Under the pieces are notes generated by a model, which saw only the letters and a program-made list of their open reading frames with translations, did no database searches and was not told the DNA's origin. A stretch of DNA of 64,000 nt, taken from assembly GCA_039930985.1 (NCBI GenBank), contig JBDTSV010000035.1, forward strand, positions 1 to 64,000. Reading direction: 5' to 3'. Source of the stretch: CADEED01 sp039930985. Lineage in GTDB: Bacteria > Pseudomonadota > Gammaproteobacteria > Steroidobacterales > Steroidobacteraceae. The position numbers and the translations under genes were made by a program. Below, one piece after another: positions 41,679-49,374 of the stretch. How positions within the stretch are numbered: the first letter of the stretch is position 1; every line of letters begins with the position of its first letter.

Positions 41679-43085
41679 TCAAAGTTTGTACGCTGCCTTG
41701 GGAAATTCGTAGGCGAGCTGCGGCGCCAGGATCACTGCCTCGTTTTCCGGCAAGCGGTGCTCGACGACCATTCGCGCAAGAAACGAACAGTCGACGCGCC
41801 GCGCCACGTCGTGGCGCGCAGGAATGGACATGAAGGCACGCGTATCGTCGTTGAAGCCGACGGTGTTGTAGAAACCCGCGGTCTCGGTAGTCTGCTCGCG
41901 AAACCGCATCATCCCTTCCGGGCTGTCATGGAACCACCACGCCGGCCCGAGCTTGAGCGCCGGGTAGTGCCCGGCGAGCGGCGCCAGTTCGCGTGCGTAG
42001 GTGCTCTCGTCGAGCGTGAAAACGATGATGGAAAGCGCCGGGTCGTTACCGAACCGGTTGAGCAGCGGACGCAGGTTCCCGACGTAGTCCGTGGCGGTCG
42101 GAATGTCCGCGCCGACATTTGCACCAAAGCGATCGAACAGTGGCCCGTTGTGGTTGCGCCAGGCGCCGGGGTGAATCTGCAGCACCAGCCCGTCGTCGAT
42201 GCTCATGCGCGCCATCTCGGTGAGCATCTGGCCACGGAACAGATCCGCATCGCCCGGATTCTGGGCGCCCTTCGCGATACGCACGAACAGCGCCTCGGCA
42301 TCGGATGGACTCAGGTCCGCGGTGCGCGCGGTTGGATGTCCGTGGTCGGTCGAGGTGGCGCCCATGACCGCAAAAAAAGCCCGACGCTTGCGATGCGCCG
42401 CGAGATAGCCGCGCCAGCTCAGCGCGTCTTCTCCGGTGATTGCGCTGAATTTCTTGAGGTTGTCGAGAAAACCGACGGTGTCCGGATCGACCACGGGATC
42501 GGGGCGATAAGCGGTGATGACGCGCCCGTGCCAGCCGCTTTTGCGGATGGTGACGTGGTGCAGCAGATCGTCGAGCGGCGACTCGGTGGTCGCCAGCGCT
42601 TCGATATTGAATCTTTCGAACAGCGCGCGCGGGCGGAATTCGGGTTTCTGCAGACGCTCGGCGATGCGATCGTAAGTGGCATCGGCATTTTCCGGCGTCA
42701 GCGGAATCGGCACCTCGAAAATGCTCGACAGCACCCAGTCGAACCACATTCGCGTAGGCGTGCCGCGAAACAGGTAGTAGTGAGACGCGAACGATCGCCA
42801 GATCTTGCGTGAGTCGCGCTCGGTGGCGCCACCGTCGACACGCGCCACGCCGAAATCCTCGAGCTTGATACCCTGGCTGTAGAGCATGCGGAACACATAA
42901 TGATCGGGCGTCAGCAGGAGACTCGCCGGATCAGGGAAATGGCTGTTGTCCGCGAACCATTTTGGGTCGGTGTGTCCGTGCGGGCTGATGATCGGCAGGT
43001 CTTTGACGAGCTCGTAGAGACGCCGGGCAATCGACCGAGTGGAAGGATCGGCCGGGAAAAGCCGATCAGGATTGAGTTTGTCCAT
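41679..43085 (-). CDS. uxaC: Glucuronate (uronate) isomerase
   Basis: 468 residues, normal for UxaC. It isomerises D-glucuronate to D-fructuronate. Seen: LPIISPHGHTDPKWFADN with the metal-binding His-x-His, MWFDWVLSSIF, ATTESPLDDLLHH, ITAYRPDPVVDPD and ARRVDCSFLARMVVEHRL near the end. It heads an operon with exuT and is divergent from manD, which catalyses a later step. Confidence 0.95.
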   Translation of the reverse strand: MDKLNPDRLFPADPSTRSIARRLYELVKDLPIISPHGHTDPKWFADNSHFPDPASLLLTPDHYVFRMLYSQGIKLEDFGVARVDGGATERDSRKIWRSFASHYYLFRGTPTRMWFDWVLSSIFEVPIPLTPENADATYDRIAERLQKPEFRPRALFERFNIEALATTESPLDDLLHHVTIRKSGWHGRVITAYRPDPVVDPDTVGFLDNLKKFSAITGEDALSWRGYLAAHRKRRAFFAVMGATSTDHGHPTARTADLSPSDAEALFVRIAKGAQNPGDADLFRGQMLTEMARMSIDDGLVLQIHPGAWRNHNGPLFDRFGANVGADIPTATDYVGNLRPLLNRFGNDPALSIIVFTLDESTYARELAPLAGHYPALKLGPAWWFHDSPEGMMRFREQTTETAGFYNTVGFNDDTRAFMSIPARHDVARRVDCSFLARMVVEHRLPENEAVILAPQLAYEFPKAAYKL

Positions 43086-43167
43086 ATTGGTAGTATGCGG
43101 GCCCGGTGACGGCCGACCAAGTGCCGGCCGCGGCGGGCGACACTAGTTCTTATCTTTTGATGGGGCA

Positions 43168-44445
43168 ATGGGCGTAAGCATTATGAGCGCGAATATTACA
43201 AATGCTGGATTGGCAAACACCGGGTCGGCCAAGGATCGAGAGATCGTCGCCGCCGAAGTCATCGTCACCTGTCCGGCGCGCAATTTCGTCACGCTGAAAA
43301 TTGTCACGCGCTCAGGTGTTAGCGGTATCGGCGACGCAACATTGAATGGTCGCGAACTCGCGGTGGCGTCATATCTGAAAGATCACCTGGTGCCGAATCT
43401 CATCGGCCGCGACGCGGGGCGCATCGAAGACATCTGGCAGTTTTTCTATCGCGGTGCGTACTGGCGGCGCGGTCCGGTAACGATGACGGCAATCGCCGCG
43501 GTGGACGTCGCTCTGTGGGACATCCTCGGCAAGATGAGCAACCAGCCACTGCACCAGCTGCTCGGCGGACGGTCGCGCGAAGGGGTGCTCGTTTACGGCC
43601 ACGCGAATGGCAAGGACATCGACGAAGCCTGCGCCGAAGTCGGCAAATACATCGCCCAGGGCTACAAAGCCGTACGCGTGCAGTGCGGCGTACCGGGAAT
43701 CAAGAAGGCCTACGGCATTTCGAATCTGAAGAATGCCTACGAGCCTGCCGAGAGCGAGCTGCCGGCGGAAACGGTGTGGACGACGCCGAAATATCTCGCC
43801 GTGGTTCCAAAATTATTCGAACGCCTTCGCAAGGATCACGGGCCGGACATCGAGTTGCTGCACGACGTGCATCACCGCCTCTCGCCCATCGAGGCGGCGC
43901 GGCTCGCGCGCGACCTCGAACCCTACCGGTTGTTCTGGCTCGAAGATGCAACGCCCGCGGAAAATCAGAAGAGCTTCGAGCTCATTCGCAAGCACTCGGT
44001 GACGCCGCTCGCCGTGGGCGAAATTTTCAATTCGATCTGGGACTGCAAATATCTCATCGAGAACCAGCTCATCGACTACATCCGCACGACCATCGTGCAC
44101 GGCGGCGGCATCACGCACGTGCGGCGCATTGCCGACTTCGCCGCATTGCACGGCGTGCGCACCGGATTCCATGGCGCCACGGATCTCTCACCCGTGTGCA
44201 TGGGCGCCGCGCTGCACTTCGACACCTGGGTGCCCAACTTCGGCATCCAGGAATACATGAAGCACGCGCCGGAAACCGACGCGGTGTTTCCGCACGACTA
44301 CACGTTCAGCGACGGCCGGCTGTTCTGCGGCGAGAGCGCCGGGCACGGCGTGACCATCGACGAGAAGCTCGCCGCCAGGTATCCCTACTCGCCGAAGCAA
44401 CTGCCTATCGCGCGTCTCGAGGACGGCACGATGTGGGACTGGTAG
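43168..44445 (+). CDS. manD: D-mannonate dehydratase, ManD type (enolase superfamily)
   Basis: 425 residues. It dehydrates D-mannonate to 2-keto-3-deoxygluconate. The match to characterised ManD proteins is close across the chain: GIGDATLNGRELAV, RIEDIWQFFYRGAYWRRGPVTM, YGHANGKDI, LLHDVHHRLSP, FWLEDATPAENQ, AVGEIFNSIWDCK, GFHGATDLSPVCMGAALHFDTWVPNFGIQEYM and the C-terminal RLEDGTMWDW. The known ligand triad Asp, Glu, Glu and the His of the HGATDLSP loop are present. The N-terminus is about 20 residues longer than usual and no clear ribosome site is seen, so ATG 43183 is an alternative. Confidence 0.92.
   Translation: MGVSIMSANITNAGLANTGSAKDREIVAAEVIVTCPARNFVTLKIVTRSGVSGIGDATLNGRELAVASYLKDHLVPNLIGRDAGRIEDIWQFFYRGAYWRRGPVTMTAIAAVDVALWDILGKMSNQPLHQLLGGRSREGVLVYGHANGKDIDEACAEVGKYIAQGYKAVRVQCGVPGIKKAYGISNLKNAYEPAESELPAETVWTTPKYLAVVPKLFERLRKDHGPDIELLHDVHHRLSPIEAARLARDLEPYRLFWLEDATPAENQKSFELIRKHSVTPLAVGEIFNSIWDCKYLIENQLIDYIRTTIVHGGGITHVRRIADFAALHGVRTGFHGATDLSPVCMGAALHFDTWVPNFGIQEYMKHAPETDAVFPHDYTFSDGRLFCGESAGHGVTIDEKLAARYPYSPKQLPIARLEDGTMWDW
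43317..43330. promoter_or_regulatory. Intragenic LacI-type operator match within manD
   Basis: TGTTAGCGGTATCG fits the pattern TGNTANCGNTANCN shared by the sites at 48069 and 49275. It lies about 150 bases inside manD. Coding constraint may explain it, but operators shortly downstream of a promoter are known for LacI-family repressors. Confidence 0.3.
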
Positions 44446-44525
44446 GGGACGCTCCCCATTTCGGAAAAAAGGGCTGGATCTCCTTGAGGTCCGGCCCTTT
44501 TTGCTAGGAAATGGGGAGTGTCCCC
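44445..44525. repeat. REP/BIME-like inverted element around a terminator
   Basis: Two copies of a short palindromic unit face each other: GGGGACGCTCCCCATTTC at 44445-44462 and GAAATGGGGAGTGTCCCC at 44508-44525, differing at one paired base. Each unit has its own GGGGA/TCCCC stem, and together they flank the bidirectional terminator at 44465-44502. This is the layout of a bacterial interspersed mosaic element. No other copy was noticed in this window. Confidence 0.55.
44465..44502. terminator. Bidirectional terminator between manD and the CE15 gene
   Basis: A-run 44465-44470, a stem from 44471 to 44497 (GGGCTGGATCTC paired with GAGGTCCGGCCC, two G-T pairs) with loop CTT, then TTTTT 44498-44502. 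The A and T runs make it work in both directions. Confidence 0.85.
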
Positions 44526-44542
44526 ATTCCTGCGTTTTCTAA

Positions 44543-45865
44543 CTACTTGAAGTAGCGCGCGGCGAAGTCGAGAAAAGTCGGCCAGTTCGGCCCCGAAGTG
44601 TGTCCGCCCGCATGCTGCCGGTAGGCGAGCTCGCCATCCGTGAGCGGCGTCTCGATGGGCGGAAAGTCACTCGTTTCCAGTGCCCGCCTGCCCAGCAGGC
44701 GGTACACAGGGCTGGCCGCCACGGTTGCCATGAACATGCCGCGAGGATCGACCCACGCGTCGCCCTGTGCGGGATTTCCCGCGCCGATGAACAGCGGTCG
44801 CGGTGCGGCGAGCGCGATGAGCTCGTGTGAATCCACCGGCAAATCCTTGGCGGTCAGCGGACCCGCATACTTGATGTAGTTGCCGGCCATCCAGTGATAT
44901 TCGCCGCTGCCAGCGACATTCTCGAGCAATTCACCGATTCGCCGGCGATGCAACGCCGCGCCCCCCATGCCCGACGAGCCGATGAATCCGACGGCAAATC
45001 GCGGCTCGTACGCCATCGTGACCAGCGATGCCTTGCCGTAGCGCGACACGCCTTCGATGACGGCGCGCTTCGCGTCCACCGCAGGATCGGTGGCTAGATA
45101 GTCGAGGGCGCGCGAAGCCCCCCACGCCCAGGCACGCAACGCTCCCCAATCATCCGGCCTGCGCGCCTGACCCTTGTTCACGAGGCCGATGATGCCGCGC
45201 GTGAGGCCGGCGCCATTGTCGGCCTGGATGCTGGTCGGCGACAGGATCGCGTAAGCCCAACCGCGCGCGATGACCTGCTCCTGCCAGGTCGGCGAGGGTT
45301 GCGGCGGGAGGCGCGCCGCCCACTCGGGCGGAAAGAATTCGATGATGACCGGCACGCCTTTCGCGGCCGCCGGAGTAGTCAGGTAGAGCTCGATGTCGAC
45401 GTTGATCAGTGGATAGCCGCTGTTGTCGACGTGGCCGAGAAGCTTGCGCGTGAGCACCGCGGCGGCGCCCTTCATTTCTTCCCTTGATTCCACCACCGAC
45501 CAGCTCACGCCCGGCACGTTCTTCGGCATCCTGCCGTACACCTCACGGTCGAAGTGCTCGACGATCTGCGGCCGTCGCTTGCTCCACCACTGCCGCGAAT
45601 TCTTGACGGGCTTGCCGTTGTCGAGCTTCAGCGCATCGGGCAGCACAGGATAGGGATTGCCCTGGCTCTCATCGTAGTTGGCCGCATTGGCAGCATTCGC
45701 ATCGCGGCCGTTGGCACCCGGACGAATGCTCGCGATCCCGAGCTGGTCCATCATCATTCGGTGATCCTGCTCGGCGGTGAGCTCGAGCGGAGGCGGCGGG
45801 GCTTCCGCCCGTACCGCAGTGGCGACAAGAGAAAGGAATGCGCAAGAAAACACTGCGGCACGCAT
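44543..45865 (-). CDS. Glucuronoyl esterase, carbohydrate esterase family 15
   Basis: 440 residues from ATG 45865, with GAGGGG upstream; longer N-termini lack a signal peptide at the front. The signal peptide ends AVRAEA. The alpha/beta-hydrolase core carries the CE15 nucleophile motif GVSRYGKA (272-279, Ser274) and the catalytic His in HAGGHTSGPNW (418-422), plus ELIALAAPRPLFIGAGNPAQGDAWVDP. CE15 enzymes cut ester bonds between lignin alcohols and 4-O-methyl-glucuronate on xylan. The motif has Val where fungal enzymes have Cys, common in bacterial members. It follows the GH67 gene by 20 bases. Confidence 0.9.
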   Translation of the reverse strand: MRAAVFSCAFLSLVATAVRAEAPPPPLELTAEQDHRMMMDQLGIASIRPGANGRDANAANAANYDESQGNPYPVLPDALKLDNGKPVKNSRQWWSKRRPQIVEHFDREVYGRMPKNVPGVSWSVVESREEMKGAAAVLTRKLLGHVDNSGYPLINVDIELYLTTPAAAKGVPVIIEFFPPEWAARLPPQPSPTWQEQVIARGWAYAILSPTSIQADNGAGLTRGIIGLVNKGQARRPDDWGALRAWAWGASRALDYLATDPAVDAKRAVIEGVSRYGKASLVTMAYEPRFAVGFIGSSGMGGAALHRRRIGELLENVAGSGEYHWMAGNYIKYAGPLTAKDLPVDSHELIALAAPRPLFIGAGNPAQGDAWVDPRGMFMATVAASPVYRLLGRRALETSDFPPIETPLTDGELAYRQHAGGHTSGPNWPTFLDFAARYFK

Positions 45866-45885
45866 CACAACCCCTCGCCGGCCGT

Positions 45886-48033
45886 TCAACGGCCGGGTGC
45901 GTATGGAAACTTCAGTGCCTGGTAATACTCGAGCGGATGCGCTGGCGGCGCGAATCCCATCGGCAACGGACGCTTCGAAAAAGTCTGGAAGTAGGCGATA
46001 CAGGCATCGCGCCACCACCGGGCTTCCTGTTCCTGGATGGCGAGAAATGCCGCGACCTGCGCGAACCGGTCCGCGTCCACATAGCGTTCCAGCCCCGCCC
46101 AGGTGCGGCGCATCTGCCCAACTACTTCCACGCCGTGCGAATAGCGGTACACCAGTTCATCCCAGAGGATGCGCCCCGACGCCATGCGGTAGTCCCATGG
46201 CACGTGATGGAACCAGAGCAGGAACTGCTCGGGCGTCTTCTTCAGGCTGGCAAACTGCGCCGCAACTTCAGGCGCGTACTGTGCGGTTGCACCGCTGCCC
46301 GTGGGACCCCGCTCGAAGCCGATGCCGAGCGCGTCGGCGCGATGGTAGTAAGTCGGGTTCCAGTCGGCGCGGTTGAGATCGTTGACCCAGGGTGCCGGGC
46401 CGTAGTGATGCCCTGTGCCCATCAGGTGATGAAGGCCGAGCGGTGTCATGTAATCCACCGCCGCTTCGCGCGAGCCCATCATCATCGCCACCACGGGCGC
46501 GACGAAGGCCGGGTCGTTCGTAAACGTCATGCGCACCCATTCCTGCGCGATGGACTGCGAGCTCAGGTACGGATCCCAGGCGAGCCGACCGAAGGCGAAC
46601 CAGTTCGCCTGGTTGAACTGCGAGCCGGTCCAATTGCGATCGGCGCCGATATTGGACACGCCCGCCATGCCGGTTTGTTTGTAGCCGTGCAGTTCACCGT
46701 CGACGACTTTCGCCACCGTCGAACCCTTGCCTCGCACGCGCGTGTCCGCGTCCAGCGCCTCCTTGAACAGCGGCGCCAGGTAAACGAGGTGCGTGGCGAA
46801 TCCCAGGTATTCCTTGGTGATCTGGAATTCCATCATCAGCGGCGTCTTCGGCATCGCGCCGAACAATGGATGAAACGGCTCGCGCGGCTGGAAATCGATC
46901 GCACCGTTCTTCACCTGCACCAGGACGTTGGTGGCGAACTTTCCGTCCAGCGGCACGAACTCGTTGTATGCCTGTTTGGCGCGATCGTCGGGTGCTTCGC
47001 TGGAATAGACGAACGCACGCCAGATCACCACGCCGCCGTGCGGCGCGAGCGCCTCGGCGAGCACGTTTGCGCCGTCGGCGTGGCTGCGTTTGTAGTCCTG
47101 CGGGCCGGGCTGGCCTTCCGAGTTCGCCTTGACGAGGAAGCCGCCGAAATCGGGAATGAAGCCGTAGATCTCGTCGATCTTGGCTTTCCACCAGGCGCGC
47201 ACCTGCGGGTCGAGCGGGTCGGCGGTTTTCAGTCCGCCGAGCTCGATCGGTGCGCTGAAACGCGCGGTGAGATAAACGCGCACGCCGTAGGGTCGCAACA
47301 CGCCGGCGAGCGCCGCCGCTTTCTCGAGATACGCCGGCGTGAGGCTGGTGGCGTTGGCGTTCACGTTGGTGAGCACCGCGCCGTTGATTCCAATCGAGGC
47401 GCAAGCGCGAGCGTAATCGGTGTAACGCGGATCGAGATATCCGGGCAGCTTGTGCCAGTCCCAGATCGACTGCCCCGCGTAACCGCGCTCGACGTGACCG
47501 TCGAGATTGTCCCAATGGTTGAGCACGCGAATGCGGGTGCGCGGCTGCGAGACGATGTCGAGCGTCGCGAGCCTTTCATGCGTCTGGATCAGGCGCAGGA
47601 AATGAAACGCGCCGTACAAAACGCCGACGTCCGAATTGGCCGCGATGACGATCGCCGGCTTTTCATTGACGCTGACGCTGCGAATCACGAATCCTTCGGG
47701 GCCGGCGCGCTCGAGCGACAGCGGCAATCCAGCTATCAGCGCAGAACTGCGCGGCGTCCCGTAGAAAACCGCGCCAGCCTCGCTTGCCTCGCGGACTACC
47801 GGTATCGGCCGGCCGAGCAGGCCCGAAAGGCCGCGTTCGAGTTCGCGTCCGGCCGCTGCGAGTGTGGGCGAATCGGGAGCCGCGACAAGCTGGCGAACTG
47901 AAGTCTCGAAGCCGGGGTAGTCCGCGCTGTCGATTGCGCGATACCGCAGCCATAAGTCATATCCGTCCTCGGCGCCTGCTGGCAGCGAGCAGGCAAGCAA
48001 GGCGAGGCATGCGGTTAGCGGTCTGAAGTTCAT
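45886..48033 (-). CDS. aguA: Alpha-glucuronidase, glycoside hydrolase family 67
   Basis: 715 residues from ATG 48033, where a signal peptide begins (MNFRPLTACLALLACSLPAGA), so a periplasmic enzyme. GH67 releases (4-O-methyl-)glucuronate from the non-reducing end of aldouronic oligosaccharides. Visible: VLNHWDNLDGHVERGYAG, FLVKANSEGQPGP with the general acid Glu306, and Asp380 (NGAIDFQPREP) and Glu408 (ITKEYLG), which match the catalytic spacing of Cellvibrio GlcA67A (E292, D365, E393). Co-transcribed with the CE15 gene. A LacI-type operator lies 36-49 bases upstream, and a looser match overlaps its first codons. Confidence 0.95.
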   Translation of the reverse strand: MNFRPLTACLALLACSLPAGAEDGYDLWLRYRAIDSADYPGFETSVRQLVAAPDSPTLAAAGRELERGLSGLLGRPIPVVREASEAGAVFYGTPRSSALIAGLPLSLERAGPEGFVIRSVSVNEKPAIVIAANSDVGVLYGAFHFLRLIQTHERLATLDIVSQPRTRIRVLNHWDNLDGHVERGYAGQSIWDWHKLPGYLDPRYTDYARACASIGINGAVLTNVNANATSLTPAYLEKAAALAGVLRPYGVRVYLTARFSAPIELGGLKTADPLDPQVRAWWKAKIDEIYGFIPDFGGFLVKANSEGQPGPQDYKRSHADGANVLAEALAPHGGVVIWRAFVYSSEAPDDRAKQAYNEFVPLDGKFATNVLVQVKNGAIDFQPREPFHPLFGAMPKTPLMMEFQITKEYLGFATHLVYLAPLFKEALDADTRVRGKGSTVAKVVDGELHGYKQTGMAGVSNIGADRNWTGSQFNQANWFAFGRLAWDPYLSSQSIAQEWVRMTFTNDPAFVAPVVAMMMGSREAAVDYMTPLGLHHLMGTGHHYGPAPWVNDLNRADWNPTYYHRADALGIGFERGPTGSGATAQYAPEVAAQFASLKKTPEQFLLWFHHVPWDYRMASGRILWDELVYRYSHGVEVVGQMRRTWAGLERYVDADRFAQVAAFLAIQEQEARWWRDACIAYFQTFSKRPLPMGFAPPAHPLEYYQALKFPYAPGR

Positions 48034-48068
48034 CGCGGCATTGGACTTTGATAGCGCGTTGAACCTAT

Positions 48069-48082
48069 TGTTACCGCTAACG
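48069..48082. promoter_or_regulatory. LacI-type operator between aguA and lacI-family gene
   Basis: TGTTACCGCTAACG is a near-palindrome of the LacI-family type centred on CG. It lies 36 bases before the aguA start and 31 bases before the divergent regulator start, so one site could control both. The same pattern precedes the sugar porter at 49275. Confidence 0.65.
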
Positions 48083-48112
48083 CAAGCCTCACGCCAGTAG
48101 CCGGGTGGACGA

Positions 48113-49210
48113 TTGAGCGAGACAAGGGATCGCAGTAACGACGGCACGCCGCGCGTTGGTGAAAGAACCAGTCGACGCAAGGGCAGCGCCGTCACCATTC
48201 ACGAGGTGGCTCGCCATGCGAGCGTGTCGCCGATGACCGTCTCGCGCGTCATCAACGGCGAAAGCAACGTGCGCGACTCGACGCGTGAAACCGTCATGGA
48301 AGCGGTGCGCGCGCTCAACTACCGGCCGAATCCCGCGGCGCGCGTGCTGGCCGGCGCGCGCGACACGCGTATCGCCATCATCTATTCGAACCCGAGTGCG
48401 TCGTACCTCAGCGAAATGTTGGTCGGCGCGCTCGATGGCTCGCACCGCACCGCGTCGCAACTGGTGCTCGATCGCTGGGACAATCTCAAGCCCGCCGCGG
48501 AGAAGGCCGCAGCGCAAAAACTTTCCGAAGGCATCGCCGGAGTGATCCTGCCGCCGCCGCTGTGCGAGTCGAAAGCCATCGCCGCCGCGTTCGCCGCCGA
48601 AGGCGTACCGGTCGTCGCCCTAGCTACCGGCCGCGCGCGTGACGACGTCTCGTGCGTGCGCATCGATGATTTCCATGCCGCGCGCGAGATGACGCTGCAC
48701 CTGATCGCCCAGGGACATTCACGCATCGCCTTCATCAAGGGCCAGCCAACGCAAACCGCGAGCGCACAACGCCTGGCGGGTTTCGAGGCGGCGATGGAAG
48801 AAAGCGGTATTGAAGTCGACCCGGCGCTGGTCATCCAGGGTTTCTTCTCGTACAAATCCGGACTCGAAGCCACCGAGAAGCTCCTGGCACGAAAGCGCAT
48901 GCCCACGGCCATCTTCGCCAGCAATGACGACATGGCCGCCGCCGCGATTTCCGTGGCCCACCGGCGCGGGCTCGATGTACCCAACGATCTTTCGGTGGTT
49001 GGTTTCGATGACACGCCGATCGCCACCACGGTGTGGCCGGAACTCACCACCGTTCGCCAGCCAATCGCCGCCATGGCCGAAGCCGCCATCAACCTGCTGC
49101 TGCACAAGATCCGCCGACCGAACGACAGGCACGTTCACCAGGCGGTGGATCACCTCGTGCCGTACGTGCTCGTGAAGCGCGATTCAGTCGCTCCTCCGCG
49201 CAAGCCCTGA
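48113..49210 (+). CDS. LacI-family transcriptional repressor
   Basis: 365 residues from TTG 48113; a GTG 14 codons later is an alternative. The helix-turn-helix VTIHEVARHASVSPMTVSRVINGESNVRDSTRETVMEAV is followed by the hinge-helix segment YRPNPAARVLAG and a periplasmic-binding-like ligand domain (RIAIIYSNPSASYLSEMLVGAL, GVILPPP, HSRIAFIKGQPTQTASAQRLAGF, AIFASNDDMAAAAI, LSVVGFDDTPIA). It likely senses a xylose- or glucuronate-derived sugar and controls aguA–CE15 and the sugar porter through the palindromes found at both promoters. Confidence 0.93.
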   Translation: MSETRDRSNDGTPRVGERTSRRKGSAVTIHEVARHASVSPMTVSRVINGESNVRDSTRETVMEAVRALNYRPNPAARVLAGARDTRIAIIYSNPSASYLSEMLVGALDGSHRTASQLVLDRWDNLKPAAEKAAAQKLSEGIAGVILPPPLCESKAIAAAFAAEGVPVVALATGRARDDVSCVRIDDFHAAREMTLHLIAQGHSRIAFIKGQPTQTASAQRLAGFEAAMEESGIEVDPALVIQGFFSYKSGLEATEKLLARKRMPTAIFASNDDMAAAAISVAHRRGLDVPNDLSVVGFDDTPIATTVWPELTTVRQPIAAMAEAAINLLLHKIRRPNDRHVHQAVDHLVPYVLVKRDSVAPPRKP

Positions 49211-49274
49211 GTCCAGCAAAAACCCATCGCTTTCTGCGCGCGAAATCGCCGTAAACTTCCCTCGGCTTGCTATC

Positions 49275-49288
49275 TGATAACGCTATCA
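49275..49288. promoter_or_regulatory. LacI-type operator upstream of the sugar porter gene
   Basis: TGATAACGCTATCA, symmetric around the central CG with mismatched inner positions, fits the same TGNTANCGNTANCN form as the site at 48069. It is 87-100 bases before the porter start, consistent with a promoter-overlapping operator. Confidence 0.6.
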
Positions 49289-49374
49289 CTACGCTTCCGC
49301 GACCGCTGAACGGGGGGCGCGTGACGCGCACGCCAGCGGGGTCGAAAAACATAATCCAGTCAAGGAGATAGCGC

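Noticed and set aside
40944..42812. 622-codon open frame on the plus strand
   Set aside because: Runs antisense through both exuT and uxaC, whose motifs are unambiguous on the minus strand.
45838..47901. 687-codon open frame on the plus strand
   Set aside because: Antisense to GH67, whose catalytic residues are clear on the minus strand.
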